From NCBI RefSeq assembly GCF_037975245.1, contig NC_092579.1, positions 15,324,178 through 15,388,177 of the forward strand: a DNA stretch of 64,000 nucleotides, in the 5' to 3' direction. Positions 25,246-36,228 of this stretch are shown piece after piece. This DNA comes from Apostichopus japonicus. Taxonomy: Eukaryota > Echinodermata > Holothuroidea > Aspidochirotida > Stichopodidae. The position numbers and the translations under genes were made by a program. How positions within the stretch are numbered: position 1 is the first letter of the stretch; every line of letters starts with the position of its first letter. Under the pieces are notes generated by a model. It saw only the letters and a list, made by a program, of their open reading frames with translations. It had not been told where the DNA came from and searched no databases.

Positions 25246-27540
25246 GCAACTTTATTAAACAATAAGAACCATTGATCGGAATAAAGCCTTAAACCAAAAG
25301 TTATGTTTCCAAATTATATATGTATATACAATCCAAGATTAATAACAAGTTCCCCAAATCAAATGAATTTACGAGACACGGGCGTGTGTTAAAATCAAAG
25401 TTTTGCCAACGAGAATAAAATAAAACACGCGAGCCAAAAAAACAATTTGGGAAAATCGAGAAGGTTGTGAAGATGAACCTACATATTAATTACATGCAAA
25501 GTAGGTAAAGTATATGTTAATTGCTGATGCTAAGTTATAGTAGCATGTGTGTAGTGTAGTTGTGTCGCGTGTTATAAGGATACGTTAAGTCGATCGCTCA
25601 TTTGTTGTTAACGGATAGTCTAAAATGAACGGAATTATATAACATTTGCAATTTTGCAATTGTAAAGGAATTGTAAGAGCAATGGTGGTGTATTTGTGTG
25701 ATATGTTAATTGTGACACAACTATTAGAAACGGTGAAGGCTTATGCACTGTTATTTACAGGGTCATATTCTGTGACGCCGTTTTCAGGGACAGGCTCCTG
25801 GTTTTAAACTGTATCAACTGATACATCAAGGGCCTACCGCTTTTCCAATACCAACTGCTACACTCATTTTCACAAGAATAAAATACGCGGGTAGTTGGAC
25901 ATCCACCATATCGCTCCAGCCAATCAGACTGTTTGCGTATTCCTTGGGCATCGATTGTTATCAGAGCAACTTTTCATAAAGTTCTCCTAGATCTGTACCA
26001 TAATTTCCTCTTGGTTGACTTTGTGACAATATTAATTTGATGCAAACTGCATATCACTGGTATCAGTATACTATCCTTGAAGCTGGTTCTTTTGCATGGC
26101 CATTATACAGTCTGTCTGCCTTTTCAAGGTTTTACTTTAGCTGGTACGATACGTAGTACCAATCTCTTTCGTGATTTTCAAGGAGTGTAATGTAAAAGAG
26201 AAAAATACTGCCATACCAGATGGGAGGGGAAGGCGAGGGTGTGTAGGGAAGCGGCAGAAAGGGGCTGTTCTATATCGCCGCGGCTGTGGTTGAAATCCCT
26301 GCTTGCTTATTTCCTCCCGTAATGCCGCAGAATATGCAACACCAGCATAAGCATATATTTAAAGTTCAATAAGACATTTAATTAAGTCAAAACCGGTATT
26401 AGAAAGAACAGTCATGGAATACAAGTTATAAAGATATAGACTTAATATAGACTAGACGAAGAAGCTCATGTGAGCTTTAATATTAGCATGAGTCCTCCAC
26501 TAGTGAGAGAAACAAGCAAAAATAACAATTAAAAAAAATAACAATTAAAAGAAAATAACAAAAGAGAAGGGAAAACGTAGGAAAGCAGCCTTCAAATTAT
26601 TCAAAGTTATTAACTAAAGATATTGTAAAATATTTTCTGTCAGGAACGTGATTAATTATAGTGTGACAGTGTAAAATCTTCCTTGAGTATATTATCCGGG
26701 TGGGGGGGTATTATAGTTTAGTTTTATCATATCCTACCGGATAAAATAACCCCGTTGTGTAAAATCCTCTATAGTTAGTGTACACAGCATGATATTAGAG
26801 CCAAAAACAAAAAGCGAAAAGGGGCCGTAAAAGGAAGAAATGAAAGAATAGAAGTGAAAATATTAAACTGATACAAAACAAGATATGTTTATGGTATGAA
26901 AATGATTGCCTGTCACTCGTTTTGCTAAGTTAAAGCACATATACAGTTGAACGATCCAGCATCGCCGTGTGTAGCATCCATTTGGGTGGGGCGGGTGGGG
27001 TGGGTGTTGGTTGAATCTACTGCTTTTCAAAGAAGAAAGAGCACGTACTTTATTATAGAGTTTTGAATTAATTTTGATATAACTCTGTATCATTTACAAG
27101 AAATTTGGAGAGAATCATATTCATAATTTCCCGCTCGGGGCACGTTTTTCCGTTATGGTATTTGCGTCAGAAAGCAGAAAGTCGCAATCAAACACGGAAA
27201 CACGCACATAAACAGTTAGTAATTCCCCAAAAGGCATTTATTATTCACCCAATTTCGCAATTTTATAACTTATTGAATGCCATGATCTATGGGACATTTA
27301 TAGAACCACTGTCCCCCCCCCCCCCGTCCTCGCCGGGTTGCTAAGAGCGACAACTATGTGCCTCACTGGATTTGAAACCATATGTGCGTTGTATGAAATT
27401 AATCCAACGAGAACAATCTTATTTTGCATACCTGTATTCATAACCATAATCAGCAGACTGTGTCTATTTAATCTTAAGACTTTATGAATATTCATATCCG
27501 AAATGACCTTACTCGAGCCTTATCGGGCGAGAAAAAGAGC

Positions 27541-27546
27541 ATAAAT
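27541..27546 (+). promoter_or_regulatory. TATA-like box of EFS1
   Basis: ATAAAT within GAGCATAAATTGAGTG, 61 bases before the EFS1 ATG and conserved in EFS2 (38104) and EFS3 (49116). Sequence from ~27490 to the ATG is nearly identical in all three copies, marking a shared core promoter and short 5' UTR. Confidence 0.5.
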
Positions 27547-27606
27547 TGAGTGTCGAACACGGCCCTGGCATCACATCTGTGTATAACTTGAAGACCTATC
27601 GTCACA

Positions 27607-28384
27607 ATGATCAAGTATCTTGTTCTCTTCGCCGTCTTGGCTACCGCATTTGCTGGGGTGAGTATAACTTTAAGAAAAATCAACTTTAAATTATTTTTAA
27701 AAAGTTGGCAAAGACGTTTTGTTAATTTAACAGTTTTTTTTATTTAAATAGAAGACTGTTTATAATTTAAGTCGTCGAGTTTAAATGAGCACTAGTACAC
27801 TGCAGTTCACTGAATTTAGATTTGATTTTTTTTCACCTATTTAGAGTGACGTAATCGAAGATCATATATGCAAATACACTATTGTCTACATAAGTCTGTT
27901 AAATTCCTGTCCGTTCGGCTGACCCATTTCATTCTTTCCCCGTGTTTTTTGTTTGATTAAATGTTAAATAGATTTAAGGGTAACGAACGGCTAGAGTTGC
28001 TACATTGCTAGAAAGGTCTACAGAAAGTAACAACAAAATCTTCAATATTTTGCTTAGTTAATTTTTTGAACATTCATTTCGAAGCTAGCGCTGTAACCAT
28101 CAACAATCCAGAGCCGTGCATAGCGTTCTCTATCAACGGCTCTGTGATGATCTTTTGTAAGATTTCGCCAGCAGTCTATTTATGGGGGTCGGTGCTCACA
28201 TCCCTTATATTTGGTTTGAAAATTTGTAGGCTAAATTTCCTTTTAAAAGTTACCCTTTAAACTAAAGTTTAAAATGATTTCAGTATATGTTTCGTATATA
28301 GTGATTGTCATATATAAAGGTACAAACCACGAAGAATGTTTGAACGTGAATTTTAATTCAACATATATATTTGAGACATATTTG

Positions 28385-28472
<88 letters not shown>

Positions 28473-31400
28473 GTAGATAAATACCTCTCATATTTCATAT
28501 AATGTCTTAAACTGGGCAAAAAAGCATCCGGCAATACAAATATTCACTGAAATTACATCAAAAAGTGGTATCGTATTATACAGCTTTTATTCTCACCGTT
28601 GTATCGTGAAAGTCTAAATAGGACCCTTCTCGCTTATTAAAGTAGCTACTGATGATTGCGTTAGGCCTTTATAGGCTGCTATAACATTATAACATATATA
28701 CTACAGTGTAAAGTTCCATGCGAACGTTATGATATATTGCTTTTCTAATCGCAAAGCGGTTTAATTGTCGCGGGTAATTGAATATTTATTATTATTGTCT
28801 TGTAGGAATGGCAATAAAACATATTTCTTACAATTAAAAATTCCTTCCAAAAAAAATCTATTATGTGTAAAGACTTAGGCTAGATAAGACCAAAATAATG
28901 CTCTGTGTAACGAACCTCTATGCTAATGAATGTTGTTTGTTACTATACATACTCCTCTTTGAAGTATCCTGAGAAGTTAATATTAATAAACCAATAGCAT
29001 TGGATGCTGTGATCCAGTGCATTTCCGTTGTGGAAAAAATACGTTGGAAACAACTACCTATAGTTATCGGTATTACCCCCCTCCCACCCCCTCCCGCCCC
29101 TTAAATGCAAGGGTTGAAAGAGTCATGTTTAAACCAAGCATTTCACTGTGTGTCTCTCTCAAAGCATTTCGCTCAATATTCTATTGTCTTATTCACAATT
29201 CCTCATGTCTGTATGAGTAACCAGTGATGTATGTAGTAGGTTTGAAAAGCGTTAAGGAAAATTTAGCACGCTTTAAAAACAGGGAAGGAGGGGGTGGGGG
29301 CATTTCGAATTAACCATACATGACTAAAAAGATAACCAAGCTCCAGTAGGTATGTTCCCCGTAATTCCGAGTTGGAGGATTGGCCCACCAACAACTTTAT
29401 GGAGAGATACCCGCAACAGTTTAAGGGGGGGGGGGGGGGGTGGGTACGAACATTTTCAGTGGCGAAGACATATATACGGAATCATTTTATGATTATAAAT
29501 AACACGTTCACAAAAAGGCATTTATTCGACCCATTGCTTTCATTTCTACAAGAAGGGTCAATTTGCAGTCTATTTTGCCACTAGTATAGGATTGGCTTTA
29601 CATTATCAAAAAATCACTTTCTTCAAATAATAATATAAAACGTTACCAATTTTTACTTTGTTAATTTACTATGCTCATTTCTCTTCTTACACAGTATACC
29701 CCAGAGGACGTGAGTATCTCAGTTTTTTGGGGCTTGACTTTTACTTTGTAGGCGGAATAAGAAGGAGGTAAAAGGGGGGGGGGGGTGGTATATATATAGG
29801 TAGGGTGAGCGGAACGGTTGAAACACACAATATAGAACAAAATATGCATATACAGTTACCGCTTCTCGGCCTTTTTGCTAAGATCATGTGCGTGTATTAT
29901 CTGTTCCCTTTCGAGGGGAATGGTGATGCACACCCGACGATGATCACACAGTCACAGTCCCGATGCAAGGGGACTGGGGTTGAGAGCGGATCAGTCGTTC
30001 GGTAGTTTGGTTTTCGTGCCCAGGTTCTTTCCTGGGTGACTTTTCTTAAAAAGTATACAGATACCGTTCACAGTTTTGACGACCCGTCCTAATCCCATAC
30101 TTTATTATCGTGGTTATAAAATATTTCTTGAAATATGAATATTCATGTCCAACTAATTGTAAAAAAATGACACTATGTTTATAAAGTTGTGTTGGAGAAT
30201 CATTATTAACAATTATACATCCTATTATGAGTCCATTATTTTGTTTTAAATTCAGTCCTTTCGTTGTGGTAAACAGCTTAAAGTGTGTGTTTGTGGGTAT
30301 GTATAGGACAACAACAAAAAACAGGTCGTGAATATTCAGTTTAAGCTTATTAACATGACGATACACGAATGTTGTTAATATTTTATTCGTAGGCTTTCAA
30401 TTACGCCGATAAGGACAAAGATGGCCTCATCTCGGACGACGAATACGCGGTAAAATTTGTACAATTATTTCACGATTTTGCAAACGGGACTTATTAAAAA
30501 GTTAAACTAGAAACATCTTCTGATCAAACATATACACAGGTCATACATTTACAGTGGCGTAGGAAGGTGCTTTTGAGTGGGGGGGGGGGCTGAAGACTGA
30601 TGGCCGTCCTGGGGAGGGGTCTAAGGGGAGGGGGTGTCCCCCTCCCCTTTGAATTTTTTTTGCATTTCCAGGTGGCCTCAGATGCAATTTGGTGCAATAT
30701 TTTGCACCAAATTGCACCAGCACACTTCAACACCCACTCCATTTTTTAAATAATTTTGCATTTTCACCTGGCCTTATAGATGCAATTTGGTGCTCCAAAT
30801 GAGATTTTTTTCTCATTTGGAAATGAAAAATGGGTTTCTGACTCTCGGAGCGGGGGGGGGGCGCGGAATGATACTTCCGCCCCCCCCATATTTTTCACTG
30901 GGGGGGGGCTGGCGCCCCCAGCCCCCCGGTTCCTACGCCCTTGTACATTTATACAGAGATCCATAGACACGAATCTTTCATTGCTACCTATTGTATTTAG
31001 CATGAAGATACACATTATTGTACTATTTGTTTTCCTTCATAACTCTTTTATGGTAATTTTAAGAGAACGCATGTATTGTGGTTCTGAGAAGAGATTAAGA
31101 TAAATTGTTTTTTTTTCTATGATTTTTATCTCGTCTTTGCTATGTTTACGTTTCTCTTGATTCTTAACTTCATTCTGGCTATAGGGCTGGCACTCGCTTA
31201 TCATGAACCTGGACAAAACTAACATAGTGAGTTAAATATTTTTTTTTTTCTTGATTAACGAAGTGACTTTGTTATAACTGGAATTTAAAGAAAGTTGATG
31301 AAGATGTTGGCCGGTTTCCTTACTAAAGGTGTGTAAGAGGAAGATAAGGATTCCGTGGGGTGAGCGCCGGGGATCATGGCCGAATTGGCCTGCCGACTTG

Positions 31401-33811
31401 GAATTGTTGCTCTGCTGGGTCCGAAGCGCTTATTTCGTCCTGGTCGCGAAGTCATAAAATTTGCTTTGATCATATGATTTGCTATATATCGATACACAAA
31501 CAAAATAAAGAAAACCCATAAAAATGTATTCTTTTTACTACGAAAAGCATTGCAAAATTGAGAATTAAAGTTGTCTTTAAGCATATGTGGTCTGATGCTT
31601 ATATGTCATAATAAACACAAATTGCTAAAGTATGTTTATACAAAAGACGAATGTACCATGACACCACCCATGACTTACGAGAGTGGGGAGATGGAGGGGG
31701 AAAATAAGTGGGCTGTAGCCCCTTAGTCCAGGGTCATTAGGGGGCCCATCGCATCAACAGGGGGCTCATCACATCAATACCTGTTTATAATAATAGAAAA
31801 AGAAAAGACAAGCACGTACTTTTTTCCAATTTTAATTTGAGTGGCCGGAATTCATTACATCGTACCCATAATATTTTCATTTTGTTTTAATTCTATAGAT
31901 GATGCATTTTACTGGTCCTATCGACCGTTTATACTTCGAATACCAGTTGATGCTCTTTGAACAATTCTTGAAGTCTAAAGGCGTAAGTATATGATGTCTT
32001 CACTCGATCTTATTTCATCTGCATCTATCGTAAACAACAGTTATTACATCCCATCCCATGTATTCTTATATACCACACTGTACCGTTTCAGGTTTAGTAA
32101 AAAATCGCCCAATTCGTGAACCATTCTGCCTATACATTTTGATATGATTGACTTTAGTGAAGGATGACCTCTATTGTATCACGGCGAATTCTGTATGTTA
32201 AATACTTTGGTCGTCTTTTTGTGTGTGCTTTGTGTTACATATTGTTTTGTTTTTTAATTTCTTTATTATTTATCATTTTCATGTGTAGGTCCAAGGCTTC
32301 GGTTACACTCCTGCTGATGTAAGTATTTAAATTCATGTTACTTAAACCTTTTATTTCATACGACTTGATCATTTCACTGGCTTTAAAGTCTTTTACCTAT
32401 ATTTGACATTGTTCTACGAAACAATGTAGCAAATTACGATCAATTGAATGTTTAAATTAAAAAAAAAAAGTAAAATGAAGTCAAAATGACACCAAGAAGC
32501 AAATAAAAAATAAAAGATATATAAAACTAGACAAAACAAAACAAAACAAAACAAGACAAAACAGTAAGATACCTTTACTTTTACTTCGTTTAATTTCAGG
32601 CTGCCGAATACGCAGATGCGAATGGTGATTACGTAATCGATGCTTGGGAATTCGACGTGAGTAACTATAAGAAGTTTTTCTCTTTCTTTTACATAGCCTT
32701 TTATTCACAGAATATATGAGCTAAAAATAATTGGACTTAAACATTGTGGTTGTATTTTCGTTCCACACATATTGTTTTCTCATGTGACCAATATTCCAAC
32801 ACGTTGAAATGAACCATACCACATAAAATGGTGCTATTGGTGGTCTTCCTGCCGGTACTCGTCGGGGCCCTGGCAGACCTCGTCTACGATGGGCCGACAA
32901 TATTATTTCTTGGTAAGGACTGTCATCTGCCGAACTCGTCGATGCTGGCATACGACATGTTAAAATCAAACATATGACAATTGTACATCACCAGTATAAT
33001 TTGCGTAGTAGAGGGCTTCGACGGGTTCTATCCTATAAAGCAACATGATGACATAAAATGAACTATACCATCCATGCTATAACTGAAAGCTGCATTAACA
33101 CCCTAGCATTTCTTTGATTTTTGTTTTCATGGTGGTATGTAATTGTTCTAACCAATCTTTTGCCTATCGTCTTTACGCAGCAATGGTATGCTGGCTATTC
33201 TTCTTTCACCGGTGGCATGTTGGTAAGTTTACCTGGACTAACATGTGATATTTAACTATTGCTACCAAAATATCCATTAGAGGTGTTCTTGTTTTGTAAT
33301 CTACATGCGAAGGAATTTTTTTAAATTAATTATTTTCGTCATAGAAAGCATTTTCTGTCGATGATATTTTTTATAAGTTTATAAGTGATATAATAGTAAA
33401 CTATGACACCACCCAATTATCCACGCCTCGCTATAGGACATATTCATATGACATTTCCATAGGAGATGATCTTCTTAGGGAAGGATATATGTGTAAGAAA
33501 TGTGTTTTTTTGTTCATGGAAATGCACTTTCTACCGGATATATCCTAATGTCAAAGCCTATCTGTGAACATAATGTGAACTACCGTATATGATACGTGGT
33601 GTTATGCATATACATGTTTATGTAATGAACAGGCTCATCTCTGCATTAGCAGTTAAGTTAAGACATCTATATATATATATATACAACAGCTGATTAACTG
33701 ATCGATTGATTTTGTTCACAGAAAAACGCTATGACTGTCGACGGGCAGATCACCAAAGATTCCTTCGTTGGTACCTTGACGTACACCGGAGATCTTTTGT
33801 CCAGGAAGTAA
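27607..33811 (+). CDS. Secreted two-unit EF-hand protein, copy 1 (EFS1)
   Basis: Nine exons: 27607-27657, 29695-29709, 30393-30449, 31185-31226, 31899-31982, 32289-32318, 32600-32656, 33181-33222 and 33722-33811. They encode 155 residues, and every exon is a multiple of three, so all introns are phase 0. Residues 1-17 (MIKYLVLFAVLATAFAG) are a signal peptide on its own exon. Canonical calcium loops are DKDKDGLISDDE (28-39) and DANGDYVIDAWE (99-110). Each is followed by a degenerate hand (around TGPIDRLYF and VDGQITKDSF). Exons 2-5 and 6-9 are an internal duplication (YTPED/YTPAD; 19, 14 and 28-29 residue exons in the same order). I do not recognise a named family; a secreted calcium-binding protein is the safe call. 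No frame damage is seen. Confidence 0.85.
28393..28468 (+). repeat. (TA)n(TG)n microsatellite in EFS1 intron 1
   Basis: A TA run followed by a TG run. The matching spot in EFS2 (near 38946) has only a few units, so it expanded or contracted after the EFS1/EFS2 duplication. Confidence 0.95.
29858..30054 (+). mobile_element. U2-snRNA-headed SINE in EFS1 intron 2
   Basis: The 5' end reads ACCGCTTCTCGGCC then TTTTTGCTAAGATCA and TATTATCTGTTCCC, matching the first ~45 bases of U2 snRNA. The remaining ~150 bases are unrelated to U2 but shared with the copies in EFS2 and EFS3. Flanks ATACAGTTACCG and ATACAGATACCG form a ~12-base target duplication. EFS3 has the empty site (near 53219-53230). Confidence 0.75.
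30552..30943 (-). mobile_element. hAT-type MITE, copy B, in EFS1 intron 3
   Basis: A 392-base element, inverted relative to copies A and C, with ends CAGTGGCGTAGGAA and TTCCTACGCCCTTG. It sits between two copies of TACATTTA (30544-30551, 30944-30951). EFS2 has one uninterrupted TACATTTA at the same spot near 40950, a true empty site. Confidence 0.95.
31318..31455 (+). other. GC-rich conserved island in intron 4
   Basis: A ~130-base GC-rich block (GAGCGCCGGGGATCATGGCC, GCTCTGCTGGGTCCGAAGCG) in otherwise AT-rich intron. It is present in EFS2 (~41330-41457) and EFS3 (~57325-57450). It may be an old SINE body, a structured RNA or an enhancer; none can be chosen. Confidence 0.5.
32831..33060 (+). 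mobile_element. Short LINE fragment in EFS1 intron 7
   Basis: The insert is flanked by the 10-base duplication ACATAAAATG (32821-32830, 33051-33060). One frame reads RRGPGRPRLRWADNI, like the C-terminal tail of many non-LTR reverse transcriptases. EFS2 shares it; EFS3 has the uninterrupted site near 60262-60275. It is a heavily 5'-truncated copy. Confidence 0.7.
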
Positions 33812-34299
33812 CTGTGCATATAACCATATAACTGCATGCATTCTATCGACTCGATTTCTCTGATATGTTCATCTATAATGTTTTCTCTGTCATTACTTTG
33901 ATTATTTAATTGAAGTAATTCTCACACTTTCTTATTCGATTGAAACCTTGTTTCAATTGAAATAGAAGTTAATTAATAGGAATTGAAAAAAAAAATGGAA
34001 AGAAGATAGACCTACATATATGAATATTACACCACAATGCATGGAAAGATGTAAAGATACAAACATTATGATGCGGCTAAACCTATTCGTTATACAACTT
34101 GTGTGTAATCCGTCGAACCTGTTTTCCAATCCAGTCTAAAGCGTTCACCATACATCCATAGGAATATTAACAAGCGTGTACTAATTTCCAGTATGACAAA
34201 TTAACGAACATCCAACGTTATAATATTAAAGTTAACGACGTTAATACTCTATTTTTAATCGTAAGCAACTGTCACACGTACTGGTGCACACACAATATG

Positions 34300-34305
34300 A
34301 ATAAA
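34300..34305 (+). terminator. EFS1 polyadenylation signal
   Basis: AATAAA ~490 bases after the stop, within a block conserved in all three copies. Confidence 0.6.
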
Positions 34306-36228
34306 CATTAGCAATCATAATTATGTCTATAGTTGGGTTGTTTTGTTTCTTTGTGTATTATTTGTTGTCTAAATTTTTTTTTTTCTCCATCTGTTAACGA
34401 ATGCGCACAATATTGATTTTGTGGGTCACATGTAGTGAAATATTATAATCTAATACGTGGGCTATACAACAATTAACGAATGTTCCAACGAAATACATCG
34501 ATGTATATGCACATGATAATTCAACATAATTATTTTACTATATATAGGAACTATAAAATACATTCTATACATACATACCCAAGCACGGGCAGTATTGAAA
34601 TATCTCAAGTATAGACAATAGACCTTATATACAGCGACAAATTGTCATGATATATATTTTTTTTATGTATTTGCTTTCTGTCATTAATCAGTTAACTCAT
34701 TGTTTCAGATTGATTAAATAGTTCGATAAAATAATTGCACTAGTCTGCACTAATAAGGATTTGAAAACCTCGCAGGGCGATGGATATCTGCGCTCGAACC
34801 GCACTTGATCCGCCCATATATACGCACGCCCATTAGCTAAATTGTTTAATACAAGGTTCCCCTTCATAAACGTACAAGCTTCTTTTTTTGGAGCCTAAAG
34901 TCAGTTTTATTTCCTATTGCGAGGGGAGGGGGAAGTGAAGGAGACTGTGCCCATCATATATCCCCCCCTCCTCTCCGTGGCTATGACCCTGATTCATTGG
35001 ACGCATAGATCTGCCGCATCCTGCCATATATAGATTCACACACAGAAGAGCGTATACTTTGTTTTTTTTTTGTCTTTTTACTCCACTGTTTTGACTATGG
35101 ATTGGGGGTATTGGGTATATATGTAAAGCAATACCGTAACAAATATACAAATGTATGCGGTGAATATATCAAGGGCGTAGGAACCGGGGGGGCTGGGGGG
35201 GGCGCCAGCCCCCAGTGAAAAATGTGGAGGGGCGGAAGTATCATTCCGCCCCCCCCCCCGCTTGGCAAGTCAGAAAACCCCTTTTTCATTTCCAAATGAG
35301 AAAAAAAATCTCATTTGGAGCACCAAATTGCATCTAAGGCCAGGTGAAAATACAAAATTAAGTTTACAAAATGGAGTGGGTGTTGAAGTGTGCTATATTG
35401 CACCAAATTGCATCTGAGGCCACCTGGAAATACAAAAAATTCCAAAGGGGAGGGGGACACCCCCTCCCCTTAGACCCCTCCCCCAGGCCGCCCATCAGTC
35501 TTCAGCCCCCCCCCCCCACTCAAAAGTACCTTCCTACGCCACTGGAATATATGATGTGATAGGCTATATTTCAATGTTGAGGTAGAAGATTGAAGTGGAT
35601 TTTGAAGGTAATAGAACGATTTTATCAATGACCAAGATACCTTCATTGCAAACAAAGCTTCAAATTGGCAACTTTCAAGATCTCAAAAATGATAACCGTA
35701 GGAATTGACTGCAAATTCCACCCGGATGGTTAAAAAGTTGACCTAGAAGGATTTATTTTACGACGCTATGCAGCCATAAATGCATGCGGGAGAATCCGAA
35801 TGGGTTATAACTTACACCTCACGTCGGGTGCTTATTGCATTCACTGGGGGGGGGGGGGGGCACTGTATAAAGCCTCCACAGTTTCCAAAGATTAACAACT
35901 GCATAATTGGTATCTATTATCAAATACCTTTAACAGGTACTGCACCGTTTGCTGCTTCAAATTAAGGGAAAGAGTATGAAAAAGACTATGAAGTATGCAC
36001 AGAGTATGGAAAGAATATATGGAATGAGACTTACGCTACGATTTGTACACCAACCTGTCATTTTCTGCCTTCAAGAGTTTAACATAAATTAGCAATGGTG
36101 CCGTGGTTCTGAACATGAACTCGGCGCCTGCTATAATACACATACATTTTTAACTTATTTACCATAAGTACACACAATGTGTTTCATTCATTTAAGAAAT
36201 AACATTTTATATTACACATGTTTCGTAA
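34306..36228. other. 3' flank of EFS1
   Basis: No gene. It is collinear with the flanks of EFS2 and EFS3. It contains MITE copy C, G/C runs, and an AGAGTATG-type short repeat near 35965-36010 that is longer after EFS3. Confidence 0.7.
35170..35544 (+). mobile_element. hAT-type MITE, copy C, 3' of EFS1
   Basis: A 375-base element with ends CAAGGGCGTAGGAA and TTCCTACGCCACTG, flanked by GAATATAT at 35162-35169 and 35545-35552. EFS2 (near 44725) and EFS3 (near 62742) flanks lack it. Confidence 0.93.

Larger units (their letters stand above)
23435..25690. other. Gene-free flank between CFAP184 and the EF-hand array
   Basis: No gene is supported. The stretch contains a duplicated block (23709-24100) and a LINE fragment (24130-25245), then AT-rich sequence up to the start of the EFS1 duplication unit. 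Confidence 0.65.
25692..36228 (+). repeat. Tandem duplication unit 1 (EFS1)
   Basis: This unit is collinear with 36229-45018 over promoter flank, all nine exons, introns and 3' flank. It starts at GATATGTTAATTGTGACACA, the same words found at 36230. It carries two MITEs (copies B and C) absent from unit 2. Confidence 0.85.

Noticed and set aside
28243-28491. ORFs reading HTHTHT and YIYIYI, also at 53906-54179, 55812-56006 and 60006-60261
   Set aside because: Translations of TA/TG microsatellites.
29858-29905. Functional U2 snRNA gene
   Set aside because: Only the first ~45 bases match U2, with no Sm site or 3' half, and the rest is a shared SINE body.
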